Below, piece after piece: positions 23,398 to 35,000 of a stretch of 64,000 nucleotides of DNA. Source of the DNA: Phlebotomus papatasi (taxonomy: Eukaryota; Arthropoda; Insecta; Diptera; Psychodidae); the NCBI RefSeq assembly GCF_024763615.1, contig NC_077222.1:39618001-39682000 (forward strand), written 5' to 3'. The position numbers and the translations under genes were made by a program. Positions within the stretch are counted from its first letter, which is position 1. Each line of letters begins with the position of its first letter. Below the pieces are notes generated by a model that searched no databases, was not told where the DNA came from, and saw only the letters and a list, made by a program, of their open reading frames with translations.

Positions 23398-23952
23398 AAA
23401 AATAAAAATTTGCATTTATTTAAAACTTGAAATACTAGAATTGATTTAAATTATTATTTTATGATTTTTTGAGGCTTTAACCACACAAAAATATAATCGA
23501 GCAAGGATTTCATTATTGACTTTTAATAATGTATAGCATGTGGCCTATTCGACACATGTCAACCCAGTCGACGGCCATAACCCACCAATCCTAATCCCTC
23601 ATTCCTTTGACACGCCGAACTTATACCATCCTTATGGGTGATGAAAGGTTGCTTTGGAGCTTTTATTGTTAAGTAAATGTCCTCAGTCTTCAGTGAGTGA
23701 GCATCAGTCGCCGTGGACGGTTCACTCTCATGAAGTGAAAAATGGGTGGCACCTTCAGTTCTCCAATTTCCCTCTAACTTTGTACTTTTATTTAGGTGAA
23801 CCCCATCTAGGCTTACAATAACAAATTTTTATAAACATGAAAGCAAAAGATATTGACATAATTCGTAAATAGCTGGTAAATTTTGATAATACAAACTGTA
23901 AATACAAGGGCTTAGGTGCTGCTAAACTTTTTCTGAACATTGAGTTATCACT

Positions 23953-24138
23953 ATAGGGGGAAGTGGGGCACCTTTTCAAGTGGGGTACCTTTGAAATTGG
24001 GATTTTTCACCGATTTTTAAATAAAATTGAGCGTTATCGTGATATAATTTAGCTGCACAAACAGATTGAGAAATGAAATCACATGGGAGAAAAATCCCAA
24101 TTTCAAAGGTGCCCCACTTTCAAACCCCACATTCCCCT
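23953..24138. mobile_element. MITE, TIR AGGGGGAAGTGGGGCACC, copy 2
   Basis: Starts TATAGGGGGAAGTGGGGCAC and ends with CACTTTCAAACCCCACATTCCCC. The internal sequence agrees with copy 1. Confidence 0.8.
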
Positions 24139-24903
24139 TTTTTTTAGTGTAACAGTCTTTTTAATAATATTTTATAATAATGCATCCTTATAATACCATC
24201 AAAAATACAGAATATTTTGGAGAAAATATTTTGAAAAATCTACAATGAAATTGAAAATTTGAAATCATTCATAAAACAATATAAGACCATTTTTTTTTCT
24301 TTTTAAATTTTATTTTAAATGCACTTTTAGGAAATATATTTTTGAAATTTCGAACCTTATCAACTGAAATGATTCGCAAAACCTTTTCATTGAACATTTG
24401 AAGTTGTTTTAATTTAAAATTGTTAATTTATAACTACAGAAAACTTTCCCATAAGCCTGCAAAAAACTACCCCTATCGTACCTTCAGAACTTAAAGCACA
24501 ATTGACAGAACCATCACAGAATTTTCCCAATGTTATACATGTGGGAATGAATTTGGAATTTGGAATGATTTCACTGGGAACGTAGTACCCGATCAGTAGA
24601 ACAAATAATATTATAAAGTTCTGTTCAAGGGAGGAGACGTACTGAAGTTACATAGTATACTGAATTAAACTATTTATTAAATTAAAAGGAGAGTTTTCCC
24701 TCGATATCCCCCTTTCCCAAATCCTACATACATATCTTATTATAATCATGAAAGTACTAGGATCTTATTAGAATTATGTCAATTCAATAAATAACTACTA
24801 ATGGTTCAAAAACTGACGAAAATAAGGAAATTTAAAGTTTCATTTTGATGCAATTTTATAAAATCAATTGCAGAACTCAAACGATAAGCATTGTAAAATT
24901 AAT

Positions 24904-25120
24904 AGAGGAATGTAGGCATGGTTCGCACAGAGTGAACCTTCAAACGATGTGAATTTTCTCTTTGTTTCCAAAGAGCTGACTTACCATTTCTAATCTGTGC
25001 TCATGAGCTTAATAATTATCTATCTTATGGCTAAGAAATGATGAACTAGCTCTTTGTAAACAAAGAAAAAAATGCATTGTTTAAAGTTTCACTCTGTGTA
25101 AACCATGACAACATTCCCCT
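24904..25120. mobile_element. MITE, TIR GAATGTTGGCATGGTTCGCA, full copy
   Basis: Starts AGAGGAATGTAGGCATGGTT and ends ACCATGACAACATTCCCCT, with TA on both flanks. It matches the copy at 6563-6777 along its length. Confidence 0.85.
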
Positions 25121-25681
25121 AATTTTTGTGAAGATAGAGAATAGGTACTGCTTTAGTGGCTTCAAAAGAATAAAAAAATCATTCCAAAAGTAAAAACTAT
25201 CCTTTCGTTAAACTGACTCAACTTCCCCTATATGTAATTAGTTGCTAAAAATATAGGGTCGGAGGAACGTCTGTTCGACAGGGAACCCCTATTGACACTT
25301 TTGTCAAAATGTTGAAAATTATTTAATGCATTTAATGTATCTAGTAAAATATAAGTAATATAACGTTTTCTTCTGTAATATACCTTTTACTATAAACAGA
25401 GATGTTCAAATTTCGTATCCCAAATGGAACAGAGTAGGGTGTCAATAGGTGCTGACACGAGTTCTTAAAGTGTCAATAGACTTCCTTTCACCCTATACAG
25501 TCAGTGTTATTAAGGGAGAACTAGTGCTCTTTCTGAAAAATGGCCATGCGTAATTTATTTCATTAGCAGATGTATTTAGATAATGATCATCGGGTTGATA
25601 ATTGACAAGTGCTCAAAGAAGAACATTTAAATAGACTTTAAGTTAAATTAAAATTTAGTGTTGAACGCATATTCAAAGAAA

Positions 25682-27000
25682 ATGGAGCTCGTGAAAGTCT
25701 TTAACCCGTATTTCAATGTATTCAGAATTTTTGGTATTTGTCTTCAAACTCCTGGAATGTCTCATTGTGAAAAAATTTTGTCTTATATTTTCTCAATAAT
25801 TGGTTTAATATGCGTGACAGTTCTGTCTACCATTCAATATTATAACAACAATCCAGCAACTGGAAAAGATATTTTAAATTATATTCAGGGCATATGCCTG
25901 CATATCACTCATTTTGTCGTAATTATAGAAACTTTATTCACACAAAAACAGCAATTGCAATTCTGGTATTATCTTCAAAAGCTCGAAGGTTACTTTAAGA
26001 AAGATTTAGAATACGCCCAAAGATGTTACATTACCTGCAAAAGAAATGTTATAAAGAAATTTTGGTTATTAACTGGATTTTCGATACTTATTGAAACCAG
26101 TTTGTTCACTTTACTGTACATTTTTGACAAAACGCAAGAAAAATCAATAGAAGATTTGCAATCTTGGTGCTTATTAATTTTAGGAGTAATAGTTGGTAGG
26201 TTTCGTCATTTATCTCACATTTTTGTAATAGATATTCTCAAAGTTCACATTGAAATATTCAACAATTCTTTAGCAAAATTAAGTAGGAAAAATTTTAAAA
26301 ATTTTCACAAAGAATCCATTATAGAGGAACTCAATTTCATAAAATTCAGACACACTTACATTTGGGAGATATGTAGAAATATAAATTTATCTCATTTTTG
26401 GTCACAAATATGCAATATATTTATTAATTTCCTTCAATTAACTTGCATTTGTTACTACATTTATTATCACATTGTTTTTCGGCAATTTAAAATTATTGCA
26501 CGTAAGTTTACCCTACTTTTTTTTCAACGCTTCTTTTAGAATATATTTACAATTTTGTTTTTACAGATACATTTCTTCTGCATCTTCCAATATTATCGCA
26601 TTTGTATATTCTAATGCAATCTTCCGAAAATCTTCAAATAGAAGCACAAAAATCATCGACTTTTCTGCATTCTCTACTGCGAAAAAGCTCTAAAGATGTC
26701 AGCCCATTGCTTAAAAATTATGTAAGACCAAGCTTTATACAAATGTAGTTATTAAAAAACGAATGAATATTGACATTTTTACTTAGATCATGGATTTATC
26801 TCTTCAGATACATCATGAAAAAATTAATATAGGCTTTGGAAGAATTTTCACATTAAATATTGCTTTTATGTGCGGGGTAGGCTCAATAATTTTCATTTGA
26901 AAGATTTTATTTATTAAGCTTAATAAATGACTTTCACTTTATTTTGCAGATGATTGGAACTATCGCAACATATTTTGTAATTGCTATACAATTCTTTTAA
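25682..27000 (+). CDS. Gustatory receptor (7tm_7), Gr G
   Basis: Predicted Gr-family chemoreceptor, last of the cluster. Coding exons: 25682-26501, 26567-26721, 26787-26876 and 26950-27000; intron phases 1, 0, 0; 371 residues. The start MELVKVF is the first in-frame ATG; upstream the frame opens only with GTG. Motifs: FRIFGICLQTPGM, KFRHTYIWEICRNIN, LQIHHEKINIGFGRIFTLN and a terminal TYFVIAIQF. Exon 2 ends in Tyr where A, B and E have Cys. All three donors (GTAAG or GTAGG) and acceptors are good. AATAAA about 100 bp after the stop may be the poly(A) signal. Confidence 0.92.
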
Positions 27001-27400
27001 TTAAGATTGCAAAAATAAGTGGAAAAATAACTTGTAAATAATCGCAAATATTGAAACGGATGTATTTAACTCCAAGCCTCAGTTCTACAAAAATCAAGAA
27101 ATAAAATTAAAAGTGTTATGTCCTTAAAGGAAGTTTCTCATTTCCGAATACACAATTTCTTGAAGATTAATGTCGTACTTCGAAATCATATTTTAAGAAA
27201 TATCGCCGAATTCATTAGCTTTAGTGTTTTTCGAAGAGTTTTTGCTTTAAGATCTCCTCTCTTTATCTATTTAATTGTTATACAAGACAATGAAACATTT
27301 GAATGCATCGAAACAGAAAAATTTATTACCTTCTTAATCTTTGATTCAAATTAAAAGAAACCTTCCAAAACAGTTGAATTTGGATGAAGAAGATAAAAAA

Positions 27401-27772
27401 TCGGTCCCGGTCAAAATCCCGAATGCGAAAAATCCCGAAAGCGGAAATCCCGAACGCCAAAATCCCGAAAGCCAAAATCCCGAAAGCCAAAATTCCGAAT
27501 GGGCCAAAATCCAGAAAGAGAAAATCCCGAATTCTTAAAAGTGTCATAGCTACTCCCACGATTGCATCTGCACTTGCTGGAGACAAAGGGAAATTTTCTG
27601 TTTCTTGGGAAATTATTCTACACATTATCCTCAATTTATCAGCCCTTTCAGGATTTTGAACATTCGGGATTTTGGCTTTCATGATTTTGGCGTTCGGGAT
27701 TTTGGCTTTCGGGATTTTGATCTTTTCGGGATTTTAGCTTTAGGGATTTTGGCGTTCGGGATTTTGACTGCC
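27401..27772. mobile_element. Foldback element with tandem-repeat arms, copy 3
   Basis: The left end reads GGTCCCGGTCAAAATCCC, followed by CGAAAGCCAAAATCC units. The core includes GTGTCATAGCTACTCCCACG. The right arm is GGGATTTTGGCTTTC units ending GGATTTTGACTG. The core has the opposite orientation to copy 1. Confidence 0.85.
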
Positions 27773-27821
27773 TCCGTTCTTTTATTACATTTTTTATAAG
27801 ATGTCAAGGACATAATCACAT

Positions 27822-28437
27822 CGAACAGACTGGGCTTTTTTACATGGTCATTGCTTTTTTACTCCTTCATTGCTTTTTTACACGTGGAAAAAATATTCAA
27901 AAAATTGAGGCATCAAACCAATTTTCGCATCAATTTGATCTTTTTCCGTTCTCTGAGACAATATTCTGTAAAAAGAAAATTATATTTTAGTAAAATTAGC
28001 CAAATTTAAATACCTTAAACAAAAAGCAAAGAGCAATTGCCCGGTCAATTGCTTTTTCTTGACACTTCCATATTACATAGTCCGTTAACATTCTCTATTT
28101 GAATTCACTGTTCGAAATTTCATCGACCACCATCGAAATCAGCTGATGCCAGGAAAAATCAAAACAAAGGATATTTTACTCATAAAACTCTTGTGAAAAC
28201 TTTTGAAATACGTTTAAAATGAGTCTAGGCTTAGTGAAATTAAAGTTTAGTATAAAATACATGTGAATAATGTGAATTACATTGTTTTGAACAACTGAAA
28301 ATATTTCCCGCCTTGGACATTTTACTTACACTGGATGGCGCTGTTCTCAGTGAGTTATCTAATCGAAAAAAATGAATGTGTCATATCACTTCTCCATTGC
28401 TTCTTTGAAAATCGATTAAAAGAGCAATGGCCCAGTC
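27822..28437. mobile_element. Non-autonomous element, TIR AACAGACTGGGC
   Basis: Left end AACAGACTGGGCTTTTTTAC, right end inverse GCAATGGCCCAGTCTGTT. A further CATTGCTTTTTT / AAAAGAGCAATG pair lies just inside. No coding content across about 615 bp. Confidence 0.6.
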
Positions 28438-29024
28438 TGTTCAATGCTAATGTTGTTTTTTTATTAGTTCTACGTGACCCACGTAAACCCTTAAGCCATA
28501 AGGCTAACACGTAGGTTCCATAGGTTTGATTTCTATATAACTCTACGAAATTATCAAACTCATTCATTCTCATTATGTGGAAATCATCTTATAGATGAAC
28601 CCCAACAAAAAAAATTATTTATCATATGCCTAAACAAATTTCATCGTTGTGGAAATTAATACATAAACAATTTTGAGCATTTAGAATTTAAATCATTTAC
28701 GAGCATTCCGCAAATGTGAAACGCTTTGCCATCCCTTTTCATTATCAATGTTTTAATATATGAAATTATTTTATTATTTCTGTGATACCTTTTTACAAAA
28801 CTACGCCTTGGAATCTGAATATCAAAAACCACATTATAATGTTAATTATCTTCCAATTTCAATATTTTTGTAGAAACCACAATGTCCTGCATAACTAAGA
28901 TAATAGCAATATATGAGTAATATCAAGTAAGTACAGTTTATCTGCTTTTAGTTAAAACTGTAACTTAGCATAGAAAACATGTCTGAAAGTTTCAATTAAT
29001 TAGATAACTCAAATAAGCACAAGT
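28438..29024. other. Spacer upstream of the TRPA gene
   Basis: AT-rich, non-coding. Bases 28690-28740 are a fragment of the dispersed repeat with CGCTTTGCCA-CCC. The promoter of the TRPA gene should lie here; no core element is evident. A short upstream ATG at about 28979 ends after six codons. Confidence 0.4.
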
Positions 29025-32000
29025 ATGGAATTCTTTGAATTTGTGGAAAAAAGTGATGATTGGGGAATGAAATTAAGTGTTGAAGATAGTGTCGTATTTA
29101 ATGAATTGTGGAAAGCAATTCATGAAAAAAATTACTCCAAGGTCTCAGAGAAAAAAGACTCCAAAAAAATGAAATAATGATAAACAAAGTTGCTATATCG
29201 TATACTTTTAGTTTGACCAAGTCATGCACTCAAGTGAAGATTATTGCGCGAAATTCATTAACAAAATTATAGTTATTGGGAGACCTCACGGGGATGTAAG
29301 TCATGTAGATGGACATCTTCTAATTGGTCAGAGTCTGTGTCACTGGGCGGCAATTTGTAATTCCAAGGAGATAATGAAGCATCTTTTGGACCTCGGTGGA
29401 GATCTCAGTAAAATGTCAATAGGTTTGTTCGATTTTGCTAAACCACTCATTATGGAGCCACTAAAGGAAAAAGTACTTTCAGAAATTGATCCAAACAGCT
29501 TGAGGCATACTGAAAAGGAATCTGTCTTTCAATTAATTATGACACATTTATGTGAACCAATTAAATTTCTCACTGATCTTCTGAATCAGAGAATCAATGT
29601 TCGCGAAAAAGAGAATAACTATGAATTCATTCTAGGTATTGATAATCATTTTATTTTTGGAAATAGACATTAATTATATTATTTTTTTTAAGATTTCACC
29701 ATTCTTACACCAGGAATTTTCTCAGAGAATTCCATTCGAGAGATGAATGTGTTGGGAGCAATTGTTAATGCTACAAATGATATTCACAGTGAAGAATATG
29801 AGTTACTGAAACACCCACTAATTGTATCCTTTCTCACATGCAAATGGAAGCATTTCCGCATATTTTTCTTTTTCCTAGTGTTCCTTCACCTGTCTTTCGT
29901 GCTGACTATCTCAACTGGTGCGATCTTAGCCACAAAATCCTACCAGAAATTTTACAATGACACCCATCATTGGAATTTTACTCAATTACCACAAATGACG
30001 GATGACTCTTCAAGATATTCAAGCAATACGATATTTGCAGTGAAAACTCTCAATATCATTTCAATCTCTCTGGCCATTCTTCTACTCCTACATGCGATTA
30101 TACAGGTAAAGAAATTTTAAAGTGAACGAAAGGGAGTTCATAAAGTGTTTCTGATTTGAGTTGGTTAAATTGATGTCAAAGAGGCAATTATGTTTGGACA
30201 CCTTTTCCATTTTTGGCAAGGCAATAACTTCACCCGAGAAGAGTTATTGCAATAACAATTCTGCCTTTAGTAAATTATACATATAAGTCAAAGACTGTAA
30301 AATATATATGAAGCACTTTTTTACGGAAACTTCATCTCATAATTCGTTTTCACACACATTTTATGTGTGAATATTCTAATCTGTTATTGCATTTGGCCTT
30401 TGAACGTTACGTCTTTGAACAGCCGAGTCGTATATTTCGTATTTTAATATTTCGCCTTTGACAGATTTAGCGTCACCAATTTCTTTTCCTAGAATACTTA
30501 TTCTACAGAAATTTTGGTTATGACATTTCCCTTCGGAGTATATTTTATTTATTTATTTTTATTTATTTAAAAAATCAAACTGTCTTTGAAACTGTGCGTA
30601 TTTTACTGCTCAAAATCCACGGAGAGAGCAGTATATAATCCCTCGATATTTTTACCCCTGAAAATTTCCACCTTCCACCCCTCGGAGACCACTTTTGTCA
30701 ACAAATCTTCACGTTTCAGACGATTTCTGAGAAATGTCGTCACGCTGTTTGTCCATCTGTCCATCTGTCCGTCTGACTGTCGCCAGCTCTAGAGGCCAAA
30801 CGGTTAGAGATAGCGACTTGGGACCTTCGGGAGACCCCCCCATAAGTCGACCCAAGGATCGTTAATATGCCCCTAATTTTTAACCTTATCCCTCCCCATC
30901 CCCTCCATCATGTTTTTTGAAATTGCACTAAAATGCGTAATGCGATTTTTTTTCATTTTTGGATATGTTTTAAAGACTATCCAGATGAACATTTCGTCTA
31001 TATACGAAAATACCGTTGAATCATTCCTAATAACAGTTTTTCAAGGTCAAAGGTTTAAAGATACTAGAGAGCGCGTTTATCAAGCGAATGGGTTCATGTT
31101 TGGGCTCGTTGGAAAGGTCTTGGAATTTCCTATAAAACTGAACCTGTTCCAATCGGTTCTGAACCGGTAAAAAAACAGTTCATAGCCAATGAATAATTTT
31201 TATCCGAAAATCAATTGTATTACCCAAATAGCAATTTGGAGTAAGATTACCGTTGGATGTATGTATTCTGGATTCCAAAAACGGGTCCTATGACGGTCGT
31301 CAGGGAGTCGAATGACGGAAAGTGGGGAATAATATGACGGTAATTACGGAAGTCATTTGGCGTCATAATAACTCTGAGATTACCCGCCTACGACTAAAAT
31401 ATGACGCCGACTTCCAGTGTACTAATAAAAATTCTTCTCCTCACTGGATATATTTGAGGGGAAATTTCACTTGTCAAATGGCAAATAGAACTATTCAGAA
31501 CTGTGAATTCGCAAAGTAATTGATATTTTCGCGTGTTTTCTCAACAATATAATAGTGTACATTGGGAGGAAAAGCTCCTTCAGTAGAGATGTTTGTGTGA
31601 TTCGAAAAAGTACAGTCCCGACAGAAGTTAAGTGAAAATTAAGCATTTTCTTCATGATAAACACACAAACATTTTTTTTGCAAAATGAAATTTTGTGATT
31701 TAGGAGTTTGCTCCAGTCTCTGGAGTGTCCTGTGATAAAAATTTTGTATCGAAAAGACCTATTTAGTGAAAATTTTAAAAGATTTTTTTTGTGTTGTTGC
31801 CATCCAATGGGAAAATTTTCTACATGTCGGATGGCTCATTCAGCAATAGGAACGGCAAAAATCTTCGCAAATGTGTGTAGTGAACTAAGGAAAAATTAGA
31901 GAAATTTACATAGAACGTAGTAGAAAACGATGGAAAATGTGAAGAATTGTTGAGAAAATATTGTCTACAGTGGTAATGCAATACAAAGTTTTGAAGTGCA

Positions 32001-35000
32001 CGTTTTCATTCAAAGTGTGTACGTCGATTTCCTACCTATGCGCTAGAGAAGGACGCCAAATGCATTGTTTTTGGCGCGTCATATTTTGTACGGAAAAATA
32101 CCGTCATTTGGAGTCGCTTTTGTTAATGCATGGTAGAGTAAATTTTAGAACCGTAAAATAACGATAATATTACTAATTCAATCTTGAGTAATGCTGTGAC
32201 CAAAATTCGACGAGAATACGACTAATTTTTAAGATTCCAATTAGGAGTAATTTTTTGACCATTTATTAACCAGTCATTTTTGAGTCAGAGTAATTTTTTG
32301 CGGATTGGGATTGCTTTTTAACCATTTTGGAGAATCTTTTGAATGATTTATGAATCGGTTCAAATCGGTGAATGGTAAGTGATGCGAAAGTACTTTTGAG
32401 ATAGCGTCTAAGTCACGAGTTCGAACATTTCGCAAAGCCTGGAACGCTTTGCCACCCCTTTTTATTATTATGTTTATTTTAATTATCTCTTTTAATTCAC
32501 TTGAGATTGAAAAAGAAAGGGTTGGCAAGGCATTCCTACTAAATGCTCGAACTCATGATTTTAATGCTATACCTCAAATGTAATTTCGCATCATTTACCG
32601 TTTACCGGTTCAGAACTTAAACTCATTCATAAATTACTCAGAGATGACCCAAAATGGCTTTGCAGTAATACGATTGAGTTTATGATAAAAATTACTTATC
32701 GGTTAGAAATTTCAAGAACTTTCCAACGAGCTGAAACATTATACCATTCGATTTATAAATTCGTTCCCTAGAGTCATTTTAACCTTTCACCTTAAAAAAC
32801 CGTTATTGGGAATGATTAAACGGGATTTTCGTATAAGGACGAAATGTCCATCTGGATAATCTATAAAAAATATCCAAAATTAAAGAAATTGAATGACGTG
32901 TTTTAAAGCAATCCCAAGAAAAACATGATTTTGGTGTTAATAGTCCGGGGGTTGACTTATGGAGCGTTCCTCGAACGTTCCAAGACTTTATCTCTAATCG
33001 TTTGCGCTCTAGGCATGGTAACGACCGGACGAACAGACAAACGTACAGAGGGACAGACGGATACACAGCGTGACAACATTTCTCATAAATCATCTGAAAC
33101 GCGAACATTTCTTGAGAAAGGTGATCTCCGGGTTGGGGGATGGGGATGGTGGATATTTGAGGGGGAGGGGTGAACAAATTGTAGGATTGGTAGTGTACAG
33201 TTCGAACAGTAAAAATAAGAAAAAAAAATCAACCCGTTTCCGAGACAGAGTGCTTTGTAAGTGAAATGATCACAGGCCTATCGTATAAACATTTCCCTAT
33301 TAAAATAGCCCACTCTTGCTCTGTAGGCTACACCATTTAGGACAATTTAGGAATAAAAAGCGACCCACCATTTTTGACGCCCTTTATTTCTAAATTCGAA
33401 AACATCTGAAACCATATTAAAATATTTCTATATTAAAAGAAACATATTGAAATATTTTTAAATAGCTTCTTCTATTAAAAACTTTAGTATTAAGTTGATA
33501 GAGTGAAAGTACATTTTAAGCGCATAGAGCACAATAAGAAACCTCACGTTGACACCTTAGAAATTGTGGCAGTTGCAGAAAATAAAGGTCATGGAGTGAA
33601 TTACAGTGTTGGTGTGTCTGCCGGCAAAATATCACCGAGAGACTCTTCTTCATTCTCGCGATGCCCAAATGTGTTTTGGATGTGAAATGAGGAAAATCTC
33701 ATGGAGCAATTAATGTGATTGCGTGCTTCTGTATGATTGCACAATAAAACACGAATTTCTTGCAGGCGACTTTTATCCCACTCGTGAAGTTAATATGGGA
33801 ATTCGAGGTGATGCTAAATCTCATCACAGCCCCTCTCGCTATCCTGACCTCTAGCTGTGTCATCTACCATTCTTCTGGGGAAGGATTCTTCGAGAACCAT
33901 CACCGCTGGATCTTTCACATGATGAGTGCTGTTGTCCTTCCAGCTTGGATCAATCTCATGCTCATTGTGGGACGTTTCCCTCGACTTGGATGCTATAGTC
34001 TCATGTTCACAACTGTTCTCAGGAACTTCCTTAAGGTAAGAGCTTGCAGAAATGTTTTTTTTTGGGAAAACATATTCTCAAAACTCATTCTTAAATTTTA
34101 GGTTATGATCTCCTTCATCTTCCTCATAATTGGCTTTGCCCTCAGCTTCCAGCTGATATTTCTACATTCAGAATTCTTCAGTGATCCCGCACAAGCCACA
34201 ATGAGAACAATTGTAATGATGCTGGGTGAATTTGATTATACTTCCACTTTTTCCCAAGAGCACAATGTGAGTTTAATGACTTTTTCGACGTTCATTTTTC
34301 AAGTCATCTCTTTTTAATCGAGAGATTTACCGGAGAAATCACGATCACATTTCGAAAGGTCACAAATTTTAAGATGTGGGCTCGAAGAGTCACAAAATGT
34401 TGAGACAGAACAGCATCTCTTCATAGTTAGATTGTAATCATTAGCGAGGGGTTTTAAGCTATATATCCCGAAAAGTTTAGGGAATAAAATTGGGATTAAT
34501 ATTCTTCTTTAAGTTAACTTAATTTAAGTCAGAATCCCTAGAGTTCGTGATGGCAGTCATCAAAGTATTTCCATTTTCCATTTAGTTCTTTATAGACAAA
34601 AGCATACGCACTGCCCTCCTGAAGTATATGCTCAAGTGCAAAACTTAATATACAAGTAAATATGCTTGGAAACTACACTGTAATGGGATACGAGAAGCTG
34701 TAAGAGACCTAATGCCCTAGGTACACTTACCACTTAACCATTTAATGATCAGTGGGACACTGATGTTCCAAAAACGAAAACTTTTTTTTTACTATAAAAA
34801 AGTTATCATTATCAAAAAGTTATAAACAATTTTGGAGGATTTTTCGAATGATATATGAATCGGTTCAAATCGGTTGAGAACCGGTAAATGGTAATTGATG
34901 CGAAAGTACTTCTAAGGTACATAGAATTTAAGTCACGAGTTTGAGCATTTTGCAAATCCTGGGACGCTTTGCCACCCCTTTTCTTTCTATGTTCTTAATG

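Larger units (their letters stand above)
22491..25681. other. Repeat-rich spacer between Gr F and Gr G
   Basis: No gene is seen in these 3.2 kb. They contain at least four MITEs, listed separately, plus long AT-rich stretches. A single GGGGAGGGTGGGACACTTTC end at 22993 may be a truncated element of the same style. Confidence 0.5.

Noticed and set aside
31322..32161. Two 65-codon frames conserved in both 1.1-kb copies
   Set aside because: They start with non-ATG codons, and the first has several amino-acid changes between copies. Conservation is explained by the age of the duplication.
33503..33685. Protein-like frame just upstream of TRPA exon 4
   Set aside because: Starts with GTG, has no phase-compatible splice link to exons 3 or 4, and no homology is recognised; left as intron sequence.
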